A stretch of 49,446 bases of DNA from Pseudomonadota bacterium (GCA_023416515.1 JAEZHP010000182.1:1-49446); one strand, 5' to 3'. Numbered from the stretch's first letter, positions 40,388-49,424 are shown. Notes: generated by a model from the letters alone, not told the origin. Program-made: numbers and translations.

Positions 40388-42382
40388 ATGGCGGATGAGA
40401 CCAGCACCGGCGCGACCGACGCCTCGGAGCCGGCCGCGTGGCAAGGCCGGTGGGCCAGCGCCGTCGCGCTGGTCGGAGCGATCATCCTCATCGGCCTTCT
40501 CGGCCTTGTCACCCTCACCAACCGAAATCGCGACGCGGCGCTCGCCCTCGAGCGCAACGTCTATGAATCGATGCATCTGGTTCGCGCGGTCGACGGCTCG
40601 ATCGCTCGCGCGGAGGCGGCGATGGGCCGCTACGTGCTCGACCTCGCCCCCGAGAGCGGCACCTCCTACTATCAGGAGTGGCGCCGAGCCGCCCACCAGA
40701 TCGGCCAGCTTCGCGACCTCGTCCGCGACGATCCGCAGCAGGTCGAGCGGGTCGACCAATTGCGGCGGCTGTTCAACCAGCGCGGCCAGGAACTCGCCCG
40801 AGCGGCCTCGGCCGCGAGCCGAAGCGAAGCGAGCCTGGGGCTGGGCCTGTTCTACTCGGCGATCCGCTCGCAGGGACTTGAGCGGCTTCAGGCGCAGATC
40901 GATGCGATCGAGCGAGCGGCGCGCCAAACCCTGAACGAGCGGGTGCGCTCGCGCCACGAGGCTTCGGACCGCGCCGACCGTTTCATGCAATGGCTCGGCT
41001 GGGTGGCGATCGCGATCAGCCTGCTCGCGATCATGCTGTCCTACTCCGCCTACCGCGCGTTCGCGGAGGGGCGGATCGCGCGGTCCCGCGCCGAGCTGGA
41101 GGCGGAGCGATCGACCGAGCTCGAACGGGCGGTGAGCGAGCGCACGAGGGAGCTGAGCGCGGCCAACGAGCGGCTTCAGGCGGAGATGGCTGAGCGCGCC
41201 TCCGCCGAGGAGAAGCTGCGCCAGGTCCAGAAGATGGAGGCCGTCGGTCAGCTCACGGGCGGGATCGCTCACGATTTCAACAATATGCTCGCAGTCGTGG
41301 TCGGCGGGCTCGATCTCGCCAAGCGCAGGCTTCGGACGACTCCCGAGGAGGCCGAGGCGCATATCGACAGCGCGCTTGAAGGCGCCACTCGCGCATCGGC
41401 CCTCACCCGCAGGCTGCTCACCTTCGCCCGCGCCGAGCCGCTTCTCCCCGAAGCGATCGCTCCGTCCAGCCTGGTCAGCGACATGCTCGAGCTGATCGAC
41501 CGCACGATCGGGGAGCGGATCCAGGTTCACACCAGCTTCCCGGACGAGCCCTGGCACGTGTGGGCGGACCAGAACGGGCTCGAGAACGCGATCCTCAACC
41601 TGTGCGTCAACGCGCGCGACGCGATGGAAGAGACCGGCGACCTCACCATCGAGGTCGCCAACGCCATGCTCGACAAGGGTGAGGTCGGAGCGCTCGACGC
41701 CGGCGAATATGTCCGGGTTACGGTTGCGGACAGCGGCCGCGGGATCGCGCCCGAACATCTCCAGCGCGTGTTCGAGCCCTTCTTCACCACCAAGCCGGTC
41801 GGCAAGGGCACCGGCTTGGGCCTCAGCCAGATATTCGGCTTCGCCCGCCAGTCCGGCGGCGACGTCACCCTCCATTCAGAGGTCGGCACCGGCACCAGCG
41901 TCTCGATCTACCTGCCGCGGGCGGTCGGCGTGACGTCCAGCAGCAGCGCTTCGCGCGGTGACCTGGCCCAGGCAGAGGAAGTGACCCCGGCGCTTCAGGG
42001 GGGACGAATTCTCGTCGTCGAGGACGATCCCCGAGTCAGCCGCTCGACCGTCAGCGCACTCCAGGAGCTCGGCCATCACCCGCACGCGGTACCGAGCGGC
42101 ATCGACGCTCTGAAGCTCCTTCGGGACGAAGGCGGCTTCGATCTCCTCATCACCGATGTCGTCATGCCCAACATGACCGGGGTCGAGCTCGCTCGCGAGG
42201 TCGGGCGCACCTATCCCGGCCTCGGCATCCTCTTCGTCACCGGCTATGTCGGAGAGGCTGGGACCCTGGACGAGCTCGGCGGACGGCCGGTGCTTCGAAA
42301 GCCCTTCACAGTCTCCCAGCTCGCCGCCGCCGTTGAGACCGCGATGATCCGACGCGACGGCTACGAGGCCGCAGCCGAATAA
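40388..42382 (+). CDS. Hybrid histidine kinase with CHASE3-like sensor and receiver
   Basis: The 664-residue protein has two membrane spans (about 24-44 and 200-220) flanking a helical CHASE3-like periplasmic sensor. A coiled coil (about 225-280) leads to the HisKA domain, with the phosphorylated His in LTGGIAHDFNNMLA. The ATPase has the N-box NLCVNARDAME, DSGRGI and GTGLGLSQIFG. The C-terminal receiver (about 540-655) has the phospho-Asp in LLITDVVMPNMTG. It probably signals onward through an unlinked phosphotransfer protein. The stop is four bases from the end of the convergent lipid kinase gene. The input signal is unknown. Confidence 0.93.
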   Translation: MADETSTGATDASEPAAWQGRWASAVALVGAIILIGLLGLVTLTNRNRDAALALERNVYESMHLVRAVDGSIARAEAAMGRYVLDLAPESGTSYYQEWRRAAHQIGQLRDLVRDDPQQVERVDQLRRLFNQRGQELARAASAASRSEASLGLGLFYSAIRSQGLERLQAQIDAIERAARQTLNERVRSRHEASDRADRFMQWLGWVAIAISLLAIMLSYSAYRAFAEGRIARSRAELEAERSTELERAVSERTRELSAANERLQAEMAERASAEEKLRQVQKMEAVGQLTGGIAHDFNNMLAVVVGGLDLAKRRLRTTPEEAEAHIDSALEGATRASALTRRLLTFARAEPLLPEAIAPSSLVSDMLELIDRTIGERIQVHTSFPDEPWHVWADQNGLENAILNLCVNARDAMEETGDLTIEVANAMLDKGEVGALDAGEYVRVTVADSGRGIAPEHLQRVFEPFFTTKPVGKGTGLGLSQIFGFARQSGGDVTLHSEVGTGTSVSIYLPRAVGVTSSSSASRGDLAQAEEVTPALQGGRILVVEDDPRVSRSTVSALQELGHHPHAVPSGIDALKLLRDEGGFDLLITDVVMPNMTGVELAREVGRTYPGLGILFVTGYVGEAGTLDELGGRPVLRKPFTVSQLAAAVETAMIRRDGYEAAAE

Positions 42383-42386
42383 AGGC

Positions 42387-43343
42387 TCAGGCCGTCGCCA
42401 GGCTGAGGAAGGGAAGTGCGGCGGTCGTCCGAAGGACGATCGGCTCGCCGGCGCGTGCGCGGAACAACGCGCCGTCGAGGATCACGCCCGAGCCTTCGCC
42501 CTCGAAGCTAAGCTCGGCGCCGCGGCCGAGATGGACTCCCCCGCCCCCGCGCGCGCCGAGCCTTCCGAGCATCGCGTCGAACGCGGTTCGAAGCATGGGC
42601 CGCCACCGCCGCTCAACGGCCATCACTTTGAGCGCTCCGCCGCCCGACTGGCGCGACGCGAGCATCCGCTCGAGCGTCGTCACCATCAGCAGCTGGAAGC
42701 TTCCCTCGAGCCGGCGGTCGTTCTGCATGGTGAGGCGAACCGGGGCCGGCCGCACCGGTTGAAGACGGCCCGGCATCGGCACCAGCGAGAACAAAGTCGC
42801 GCAGCCGGTCAGGAAATGGCACAGCCGGCTTGGCAGGCCGAGCGGGTAAAGGCGGTCGCGGCAATAGAGCATCGCCTCGGCGAGCCCTCCCGCCCCGGCG
42901 AACATCCCGAACACCGGCTGGTTGGAGCGGCCCGCGCTCAAGGCGATCAGCTCGCGCCGAACGACGTGGGGCTCGAGGTCGCCGCTCGCCACCTCGACGA
43001 TTCGCTTCAGAACCGCGATCGGATCGCCTTCGGCGCCGAGATCGCGTGCGATGAGGTTGGTGCGGCCGATGGGAAGAACCGCGATCGGAGGCATTTCGCC
43101 CTCGAACGCGTCGCCGCTGACGAGTCCGGCGAGCACGGCCTGGACCGCCTGCTCGCCACCGTTGACGACCAGCACCTTCGGGCGGACCCGGGCGATCACG
43201 CGCAGCGCCGCCTCGATCTGGCCGAGATCGTCGACCTCGTAATGGAAGATCGCCCCGCTCGACGCGCAATAGGCGCGAACGCCGGCGAGCAGCGCCTGGC
43301 TGCCCGCCGACCGGCCATTCGAGAGCAGCGCGACGTCAGCCAC
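42387..43343 (-). CDS. Diacylglycerol-kinase-family lipid kinase with altered catalytic motif
   Basis: The start is GTG at 43343. The 318-residue protein has the two-lobed DAGK fold: an N-terminal alpha/beta lobe and a beta-rich C-terminal lobe (from about residue 120). The usual GGDGT catalytic motif is VNGGEQAVQAVL, with Glu for Asp and no Thr. PIGRTNLIARDLG replaces the usual P-x-G-T-x-N-D. The GAG..G motif is AGAGGLAEAM. It may phosphorylate a lipid, perhaps a ceramide or sphingoid base given the spt neighbourhood, or be inactive. It lies between the histidine kinase and lptF, transcribed leftward. Confidence 0.75.
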   Translation of the reverse strand: MADVALLSNGRSAGSQALLAGVRAYCASSGAIFHYEVDDLGQIEAALRVIARVRPKVLVVNGGEQAVQAVLAGLVSGDAFEGEMPPIAVLPIGRTNLIARDLGAEGDPIAVLKRIVEVASGDLEPHVVRRELIALSAGRSNQPVFGMFAGAGGLAEAMLYCRDRLYPLGLPSRLCHFLTGCATLFSLVPMPGRLQPVRPAPVRLTMQNDRRLEGSFQLLMVTTLERMLASRQSGGGALKVMAVERRWRPMLRTAFDAMLGRLGARGGGGVHLGRGAELSFEGEGSGVILDGALFRARAGEPIVLRTTAALPFLSLATA

Positions 43344-43505
43344 TCACGGCCTCCGATCGCGACGATTTCGACATGACCACATGACTCCAGGCAGTTATAG
43401 CCGGGCGGAATTGCCGGCGGAGCGCACGGGCGTGCGCCATCTCACCTCCGGTTCATGCTGCCCGGTTGGGGCCGAAATGGGGCCGAGGAGCGTCGGATTT
43501 AGGGT

Positions 43506-44726
43506 GTGCTGAAGAAGATCGACTTCTACATCGCACGCAAGGTGTTCGTGCCGCTGGTCGCCACTTTGGTGCTGGCGGCCATGCTCCTGCTGCTCGAAAA
43601 GATGCTTCGCCTGTTCGACTTCGTGGTGAGCGAGGGCGGACCAGTCAGCATCGTGTGGCAGATGCTCGCGAACCTCATTCCCGAATATATGGGTCTGGGG
43701 ATCCCGCTCGGCCTGATGATGGGCATCCTGCTCGCCTTCCGGAACATGGCGCTGTCGTCGGAGCTCGATGCCTTGCGTTCGGTGGGCCTCGGCTATGGCC
43801 GGTTGCTGCGCGTGCCCTACCTGTTCTGCGCCGCGCTGATGGCGACAAATTTCGCGATCGTCGGCTATGTTCAGCCGCTCTCTGAATTCGCCTATCAACG
43901 ACTGGAGTTCGACCTTCGCTCGGGCGCTCTCGGCGCCTCCATCCGGGTCGGCGAGTTCACCCCGCTGGGCGACAACATGACCCTTCGTGTCGAGGACAGC
44001 GAGGACAATGGCCGGGTCCTTCACGGCGTCTTCGCCCGAGTGGACGACCGCAAGGGCCGCCGGATCGCGGTCACAGCCGACCGCGGCACTTTCCTCAAGA
44101 GCGACCAGGAGAACACCATTCTCCTGCGCGTCAGCAACGGGCGCCTTGTCCAGGACGAGCCCGGCTTTCCGGTGCCGCGGGTGCTGAGCTTCGCGAGCTA
44201 CGATTTTCCGGTGAACCTGCCTGCGATCGAGGCCTTCCGCCAGCGCGGGATTGGCGAGGAGGAGCTCAACCTCGGGGAGCTGCTCCGCGTCATCGGCAAT
44301 GACGAGACCCAGGAAGTCTACCGCGACCGAGTATCCGCCAACTTCCACTTCCGCCTCGCCGAAGTGCTGATCATGATCCTCCTGCCGCTGATGGCGGTGG
44401 CTCTCGCGGTGCCGCCCAAGCGAAGCACGTCCGGCCTCGGAATCTTCGTCGCGATCGTGTTCGTCGTCGCGGTCCACAAGCTCTTCCAATATGGCGAGCG
44501 AACCAGCGCGATCGGGCTCGTCAGCCCTTGGGTTTCGATCTGGATACCGTTCACGCTGGTCGCGGCGCTGATCATCTGGATGTACTGGACGCTTGCCCAC
44601 AAGCCGGGCGGCCAGCCGATCGGCGCCCTCGAACGCGCCTTCTCGAAGCTCGGCAAGGCCATCGCGAGAATGTCCGGCTCGGAACGGCGTAAGCGCCGGC
44701 GCCTGAAGGCGATCACCGCCGCATGA
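43506..44726 (+). CDS. lptF: LPS export ABC transporter permease LptF
   Basis: The start is GTG at 43506 (MLKKIDFYIARKVFVPLVAT). This 406-residue permease has three N-terminal and three C-terminal membrane helices around a periplasmic beta-jellyroll domain (about 130-280), the YjgP/YjgQ layout. LptF and LptG extract LPS from the inner membrane, powered by LptB. In sphingomonads, which often use glycosphingolipids instead of LPS, the substrate may be these lipids. It overlaps lptG by four bases. lptB and lptA are not in the window. Confidence 0.94.
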   Translation: MLKKIDFYIARKVFVPLVATLVLAAMLLLLEKMLRLFDFVVSEGGPVSIVWQMLANLIPEYMGLGIPLGLMMGILLAFRNMALSSELDALRSVGLGYGRLLRVPYLFCAALMATNFAIVGYVQPLSEFAYQRLEFDLRSGALGASIRVGEFTPLGDNMTLRVEDSEDNGRVLHGVFARVDDRKGRRIAVTADRGTFLKSDQENTILLRVSNGRLVQDEPGFPVPRVLSFASYDFPVNLPAIEAFRQRGIGEEELNLGELLRVIGNDETQEVYRDRVSANFHFRLAEVLIMILLPLMAVALAVPPKRSTSGLGIFVAIVFVVAVHKLFQYGERTSAIGLVSPWVSIWIPFTLVAALIIWMYWTLAHKPGGQPIGALERAFSKLGKAIARMSGSERRKRRRLKAITAA

Positions 44727-45820
44727 TCAACCTCCATTTCTTCCCGTCGCGGCCGATTGCCTGGTACCTCGCGAAGACCTTCCTGGTGCGCGCGCTGGCG
44801 GTGCTCGCATCGCTCGTCTTCCTTCTGATGATCCTCGACCTGCTCGGCGAATCGGGCCGGATCCTCGCCCAGCCCGGCAATGGCGAGGAGCAGTTGTGGC
44901 GCTACGTGTCGCTTCGGATCCCGCAGCTGATCCAGCAATTCGCGCCCTTCGCGATCCTGCTCGGGACCCTGATCACCTTCGCGACGATGAACCAGCATAG
45001 CGAGATCATCGCGATGAAGGCGGCCGGCATATCGGCCCACCAGATCATTGCTCCGCTGATGTTGACCAGCCTGGTCCTCGCCGGATTCCTGTTCGTCTTC
45101 AACGAGCGTTTCGCGACGCGCGCCACAGCCGCTCTCAACGCCTGGGAGGATGTCGGCTATGGCGCAGTCCCGCCCGAGACGGGCACCAGGACCAACGTCT
45201 GGATCCGCGCCGGCGACGACCTCATCTTCGCCCGCCAGGTGATGGGCAGCGGCCGCGACACGCGCCTGGCGGACGTGCGCATCTTCGACCGCGACGGAAC
45301 CACTCTGGTCGGAATCACCGAGGCGGAGAGCGGCCGCTATGCCCGGCCGGGCTGGGAGCTCGCCAACGTCCGGCGGTTCGACGTCACCAACGGGGTGGTC
45401 AGCCGCGCGCCGAACCTGAAGATCGGCGACGACGTCCTCCCGATCCAGTTCACCCTCGCCTCGGTCGATCCCGACGAGCAGGATTTCTGGATGCTCCGCC
45501 GCTCGATCGACGAGCTCGAGCGCGCGGGCCGCTCGATCCGCTCGGCCGAGGCCAATTGGTGGCACAAGATATCGGGGCCCTTGTCCGGGGTGCTGATGCC
45601 CCTCCTCGCCGCGATCGCCGCCTTCGGGCTCGCCCGCTCGGGCCAGCTGTTCATGCGCGCCGTGGTCGGGATGGGGCTCGGCTTCTCCTATTTCGTCGCC
45701 GACAATTTCGCGCTCGCGCTCGGCAATTTCGGCGCCTATCCGCCCTTCCTCGCGGCGTGGGGACCCTTCTTCCTGTTCCTTCTGATCGGAGAGACGGTGC
45801 TGGTGCGCACCGAGGAATAG
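44723..45820 (+). CDS. lptG: LPS export ABC transporter permease LptG
   Basis: This 365-residue partner of LptF starts MINLHFFPSRPIAWYLAKTF, its ATG overlapping the lptF stop as ATGA. Six membrane helices and a central periplasmic domain are visible. EIIAMKAAGISAHQIIAPL is the cytoplasmic coupling segment conserved in LptF/LptG, where the ATPase docks. It forms the inner-membrane heterodimer with LptF. Length and topology are normal. Confidence 0.95.
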   Translation: MINLHFFPSRPIAWYLAKTFLVRALAVLASLVFLLMILDLLGESGRILAQPGNGEEQLWRYVSLRIPQLIQQFAPFAILLGTLITFATMNQHSEIIAMKAAGISAHQIIAPLMLTSLVLAGFLFVFNERFATRATAALNAWEDVGYGAVPPETGTRTNVWIRAGDDLIFARQVMGSGRDTRLADVRIFDRDGTTLVGITEAESGRYARPGWELANVRRFDVTNGVVSRAPNLKIGDDVLPIQFTLASVDPDEQDFWMLRRSIDELERAGRSIRSAEANWWHKISGPLSGVLMPLLAAIAAFGLARSGQLFMRAVVGMGLGFSYFVADNFALALGNFGAYPPFLAAWGPFFLFLLIGETVLVRTEE

Positions 45821-45857
45821 CGGGGCGCGGCCGTTCAGCCGCCCGAAAACCGCCTTA

Positions 45858-45886
45858 TTGCAAAACTATGTGCCCGCCACATATTC
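45858..45886 (+). promoter_or_regulatory. Possible promoter of the fatty acid hydroxylase gene
   Basis: TTGCAA (45858-45863) is followed after 17 bases by ATATTC (45881-45886), about 60 bases before the GTG start. It lies in the AT-richer spacer after lptG. Confidence 0.35.
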
Positions 45887-45947
45887 CCAGGTCTGCGCGT
45901 TGCGAGGCACAGCTCCGACGCTTCGGACCCATAAGGATCGAGAAGAC

Positions 45948-46742
45948 GTGAAAACCGCACAGACCCTTCGCCCGTCCTTCTGGAGGCGCGAGCATCATCT
46001 CGACAAGATGACGTTCCGCGAGCTCGTCATCGCCTATTTCCAGTATCCGGCGATCATCGCCTACCTGCTGCTCGCAGCGGTCTCGATCGGCGTGTTCGTG
46101 GCCTATCCGGCGCCCGTCGTTCCGGCCGTGATCGCGATCGCGGTCGCGAGCCTCATCTACCCGCTCGCCTGGTACGCGCTTCACCGCTGGGTGCTTCACA
46201 GCCGCTGGATGTGGAAGCACAAGCTCCTCGCCCCGACGTGGAAGCGGATCCACTACGATCATCACCAGGACCCGAACCATCTCGAGGTGCTGTTCGGAGC
46301 GCTCTACACGACGCTTCCGACCATCGGCCTCTTCGTGATCCCCATCGGCTATGCCATCGGCAGCCCGTGGGGCCAGGACGCCGCGATCGGCGCCGCCGCC
46401 GCGGCCTTCGCGACGGGCCTTCTCACGACCGCCTTCTACGAGTTCGTTCACTGCATCCAGCACCTGGCCTACAAGCCGCGCAACAAGATGCTGTCGGAGA
46501 TGAAGAAGCGCCACATGGCGCATCACTTCCACGACGAGGACGGCAATTTCGGAATCACCAACTTCTTCTGGGACAAGCTGTTCGGCACTTTCTACGACCG
46601 CGCCCGCGGCGACCGGCCGAACAAGAGCCCGACGGTGTTCAACCTCGGCTACACCGACGAGGTCGCGAAGGAATATCCTTACGTGGCGCAGCTCTCGGGC
46701 GGCGTAGCCACCGGCCACCCGCGCCAGCGCCGCCGCGGCTGA
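45948..46742 (+). CDS. Fatty acid hydroxylase / sterol desaturase family protein
   Basis: The likely start is GTG at 45948 (VKTAQTLRPSFWRREHH); the frame from 45858 includes promoter-like sequence. The 264-residue protein has the diiron histidine boxes of the family: LHRWVLHSRW, HYDHHQDPNH, HCIQHL and HHFHDEDGNFG. At least four hydrophobic segments place it in the membrane. Family members hydroxylate or desaturate fatty acids, sphingoid bases, sterols or carotenoids. A 2-hydroxylase of the sphingolipid acyl chain, or of the sphingoid base, fits the surrounding genes. Carotenoid hydroxylase is the main alternative. A strong terminator follows. Confidence 0.88.
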   Translation: MKTAQTLRPSFWRREHHLDKMTFRELVIAYFQYPAIIAYLLLAAVSIGVFVAYPAPVVPAVIAIAVASLIYPLAWYALHRWVLHSRWMWKHKLLAPTWKRIHYDHHQDPNHLEVLFGALYTTLPTIGLFVIPIGYAIGSPWGQDAAIGAAAAAFATGLLTTAFYEFVHCIQHLAYKPRNKMLSEMKKRHMAHHFHDEDGNFGITNFFWDKLFGTFYDRARGDRPNKSPTVFNLGYTDEVAKEYPYVAQLSGGVATGHPRQRRRG

Positions 46743-46770
46743 ACGCGGCACCAGCAGCCTGAACTTGTCG

Positions 46771-46822
46771 AGGCCCCGTCCTTCGCCTAGCCGACCGGCA
46801 GGGAAGGCGGGGCCTTCTTCTT
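46771..46822 (+). terminator. Terminator after the hydroxylase gene
   Basis: AGGCCCCG (46771-46778) pairs with CGGGGCCT (46808-46815), and CCTTC with GAAGG inside it after a one-base bulge. TCTTCTT follows. The loop is long (18 bases), but the 13 paired bases are perfect. Confidence 0.7.
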
Positions 46823-46850
46823 GAGCCTTTCAGGGGAAGTTTCGAGCTTC

Positions 46851-47981
46851 ATGGTCACCGTCAGCCCCGTGCGCAGCAAGGCGGAGAAGAACGCCTTCAT
46901 CGACCTCCAGTACCGGCTCAACCGCGACGACCCCAACTGGGTGCCGCCGCTTCGGGACGAAGTGAACGGGCTGATCACTCCGGGGAAGAATCCCTGGTTC
47001 GAACATGCCGAGGCCGAACTCTTCCTCGCCCGCCGCGAGGGACGCATCACCGGCCGCATCTCCGCGCAGGTCGACTCGCTCGTGCTCGAGCATATGGGCG
47101 CGGGCACCGGCCAGTGGGGAATGTTCGAGGCCGAGGATGAGGAGACGGCCCAAGCGCTGATCGCGGCGGCCGAGGGCTGGCTCAAGGCCAAGGGAATGAC
47201 CCGCTCGCTCGGCCCCTTCAGCCTCGGAATCTGGGACGAGCCCGGCCTGCTGGTGAAGGGCCACGACCATCCGCCGATGGTGATGATGGGTCACAACCAG
47301 GCGCGCTACGAGGCCTGGGTCGAGGCCGCCGGCTACAAGGGGGTCAAGGACCTCTACACCTACGACCTCGAGGTCACGAAGGACTTCCCGCCGCTGATCG
47401 CGCGGATCGTCGCGAGCGGTCAGAAGAACGCTCGGATCCGCATTCGCAAGGTCGACAAGAGCCGCTTCGACGAGGAAGCGGCGCTGATCCTGTCGATCCT
47501 CAACGACGCCTGGGGCGACAATTGGGGCTTCATCCCGCTGACCGACAGCGAGATCGCCTTCGCCGGCAAGAAGCTGAAGCCGATCGTGTTCGAGGACATG
47601 ATCCGGATCGCCGAATATGACGGCGAGCCGGTCGCCTTCATGCTGGTGCTTCCCAACCTCAACCTGGTGCTGAAGGACATGGGCGGGAAGCTCTTCCCGT
47701 TCGGCTGGGCGAAGCTGCTGTGGTGGCTGAAGCGGCAGCATTTCCCGGAGGCGCGCGTGCCGCTGATGGGCGTGGTCAAAAGGCTCCAGGCGAGCCGCCT
47801 CGCCTCCCAGCTCGCCTTCATGCTGATCGAGACGATCCGCGCCGAAGCCAGCGTCAAATTCGGGATCAAGCGCGGCGAGGTCGGCTGGATCCTGGAAGAC
47901 AATCAGGGGATGGTGGCGATCGCCGACGCGATCGATTCCAAGATCAACCGAGTGTACCGGGTCTACGAGAAGCCGCTCTAG
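46851..47981 (+). CDS. GNAT-like acyltransferase, candidate bacterial ceramide synthase
   Basis: The start is ATG 46851 with AGGGGAAG about 13 bases upstream; the TTG at 46821 is less likely. The 376-residue protein begins SPVRSKAEKNAFIDLQYRLN and has NWVPPLRDEV, FEHAEAELFLARREGRITGR, GPFSLGIWDEPGLL and NDAWGDNWGFIPLT. These mark a YghO-like family of double-GNAT proteins. From memory, a member beside spt in Caulobacter is the ceramide synthase that acylates the sphingoid base. That role fits this lipid gene region but is inferred. Its stop overlaps that of the convergent exonuclease gene. Confidence 0.7.
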   Translation: MVTVSPVRSKAEKNAFIDLQYRLNRDDPNWVPPLRDEVNGLITPGKNPWFEHAEAELFLARREGRITGRISAQVDSLVLEHMGAGTGQWGMFEAEDEETAQALIAAAEGWLKAKGMTRSLGPFSLGIWDEPGLLVKGHDHPPMVMMGHNQARYEAWVEAAGYKGVKDLYTYDLEVTKDFPPLIARIVASGQKNARIRIRKVDKSRFDEEAALILSILNDAWGDNWGFIPLTDSEIAFAGKKLKPIVFEDMIRIAEYDGEPVAFMLVLPNLNLVLKDMGGKLFPFGWAKLLWWLKRQHFPEARVPLMGVVKRLQASRLASQLAFMLIETIRAEASVKFGIKRGEVGWILEDNQGMVAIADAIDSKINRVYRVYEKPL

Positions 47982-48766
47982 GCCTCGGGCTCGTCCAGCT
48001 CGACCCAGGTCGGCGCGTGGTCGCTGGCCTTGTCGCGGCCGCGATAATCCTTGTCGACTCCGGCATCGAGGAAGCGGTCGGCGGCCTCGGGGCTGAGCAG
48101 CAGATGGTCGATTCGGAAGCCCGCGTCGCGGCGCCAGGCGCCAGCCTGATAGTCCCAGAAAGTGTAGACCGGCCCCTCCGGGAAGCGGGCTCGGATCGCG
48201 TCCGTCCAGCCCTGGTTGAGGATGGTCCGGAACGCCGCCTGGCTCTCCGGCTGGAGAAGCGCGTCATTGGCCATGGCCCGAAGCGAGAAGACGTCGTCAT
48301 GAGTGGTCGTCGGGATGACGTTATAGTCGCCGGCGAGGACCACCGGCTTCTCCTCGGCGAGCAGCTCCAGCGCGTGGGCGCGAAGCCGCTCGAGCCAGCG
48401 CAATTTGTAGTCGAATTTCTCGGTGCCGATCGGATTCCCGTTGGGAAGATAGATCGACGCGACGATGACTCCGTCGACCTCCGCCTCGACATAGCGGCTC
48501 TGGACGTCTTCCGGATCGCCGGGAAGGCCGATGCGGCGCTCGACGATGCTGTCGCGGCGGGTGAGTACGGCGACGCCGTTGAAGCCCTTCTGCCCGTGCC
48601 AGACCGCCTTGTAGCCGGCCGCCCGGATCTCCTCGTCCGGAAGGCTCTCCTGAGCGCACTTCAATTCCTGAAGGCAGACCACGTCCGGCTGCTGCTCGGA
48701 GAGATATTCGAGCAGGCGCTCCATGCGCGCCCGGATTCCGTTGAGATTGTAGCTGACGATCCGCAT
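47978..48766 (-). CDS. xth: Exodeoxyribonuclease III (AP endonuclease)
   Basis: This 262-residue protein starts at ATG 48766 (MRIVSYNLNGIRARMERLLE). It has the full EEP nuclease motif set: metal Glu in CLQELKCAQ, SIYLPNGNPIG, LAGDYNVIP, IDHLLLS and the catalytic SDHAPTW. It cleaves DNA at abasic sites and trims 3' ends in base-excision repair. The start avoids a longer frame to 48802. It converges on the candidate ceramide synthase gene with a four-base stop overlap and is divergent from msrA. Confidence 0.96.
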   Translation of the reverse strand: MRIVSYNLNGIRARMERLLEYLSEQQPDVVCLQELKCAQESLPDEEIRAAGYKAVWHGQKGFNGVAVLTRRDSIVERRIGLPGDPEDVQSRYVEAEVDGVIVASIYLPNGNPIGTEKFDYKLRWLERLRAHALELLAEEKPVVLAGDYNVIPTTTHDDVFSLRAMANDALLQPESQAAFRTILNQGWTDAIRARFPEGPVYTFWDYQAGAWRRDAGFRIDHLLLSPEAADRFLDAGVDKDYRGRDKASDHAPTWVELDEPEA

Positions 48767-48840
48767 GCCGACCCGACTAGCTGCTTCCAATCGCGGCTTC
48801 ACGTCCTATTTCGTTGTCTCACACTGACGAAGGAGACGGC

Positions 48841-49383
48841 ATGGCACAGGAACAGGCGACATTGGCGGGCGGCTGCTTCTGGTGCACCGAGGCCGTGTTC
48901 AACGACGTGATCGGCGTCACCAAGGTCGAGAGCGGCTATACCGGCGGCAGCGTTGCCAACCCCACCTACAAGCAGGTTTGCGGCGGCGACACCGGCCATG
49001 CCGAGGCGATCCGGGTGACCTTCGACACCGACCAGATCAGCTACGATGAGATCCTCGACATCTTCTTCGCAACCCACGATCCGACCCAGCTCAACCGCCA
49101 GGGCAACGACATCGGAACCCAGTATCGCTCGGCCATCTTCCCGCACGATGCCGAGCAGGAGGAGGCCGCCAAGCGTGGGATCGAGCGGTCGCAGGGCGAC
49201 CGTGCGGAGCCCATCGTCACGACGATCGAACAGCGCGGCGAATGGTATCCGGCCGAGGACTATCACCAGGATTACTGGGCCGGCGAAGGCCAGCGGAACC
49301 CCTATTGCCTCGCGGTCATCCCTCCGAAGATCCAGAAGCTCAGGAAAAGCTTCCAGAACCGAGTGAAGAAGGCCGAGGCGTAA
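48841..49383 (+). CDS. msrA: Peptide-methionine (S)-S-oxide reductase MsrA
   Basis: This 180-residue enzyme reduces methionine-S-sulfoxide in proteins. The catalytic motif GGCFWCTEA places the nucleophile at C12 and a second Cys at C15. GYTGGSVANPTYKQVC, GHAEAIRVTFD and HDPTQLNRQGNDIGTQYRSA are conserved. The ATG has GAAGGAG upstream. Length is normal for the short form without MsrB fusion. It is transcribed rightward and ends just before a repeat-like hairpin. Confidence 0.97.
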   Translation: MAQEQATLAGGCFWCTEAVFNDVIGVTKVESGYTGGSVANPTYKQVCGGDTGHAEAIRVTFDTDQISYDEILDIFFATHDPTQLNRQGNDIGTQYRSAIFPHDAEQEEAAKRGIERSQGDRAEPIVTTIEQRGEWYPAEDYHQDYWAGEGQRNPYCLAVIPPKIQKLRKSFQNRVKKAEA

Positions 49384-49395
49384 AGCTCTTCAAAT

Positions 49396-49424
49396 CCTCC
49401 CTGTCGCCGAAGGCGATGGGGAGG
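49396..49424 (+). terminator. Palindromic hairpin downstream of msrA (terminator or dispersed repeat)
   Basis: A 13-bp stem (49396-49408 with 49412-49424, two G-T pairs) closes on a GAA loop 12 bases after the msrA stop. No T-run follows. The CCTCCC/GGGGAGG arms resemble the hairpin at 34560, so it may be a dispersed intergenic palindrome. Confidence 0.5.

Noticed and set aside
37986..40388. 800-residue leftward open frame opposite acp-spt
   Set aside because: Covers acp and spt, whose catalytic residues are exactly placed; the antisense product has no recognisable fold.
43344..43505. Possible extra gene upstream of lptF
   Set aside because: The 162-base gap holds no frame with a plausible start, composition or ribosome binding site.
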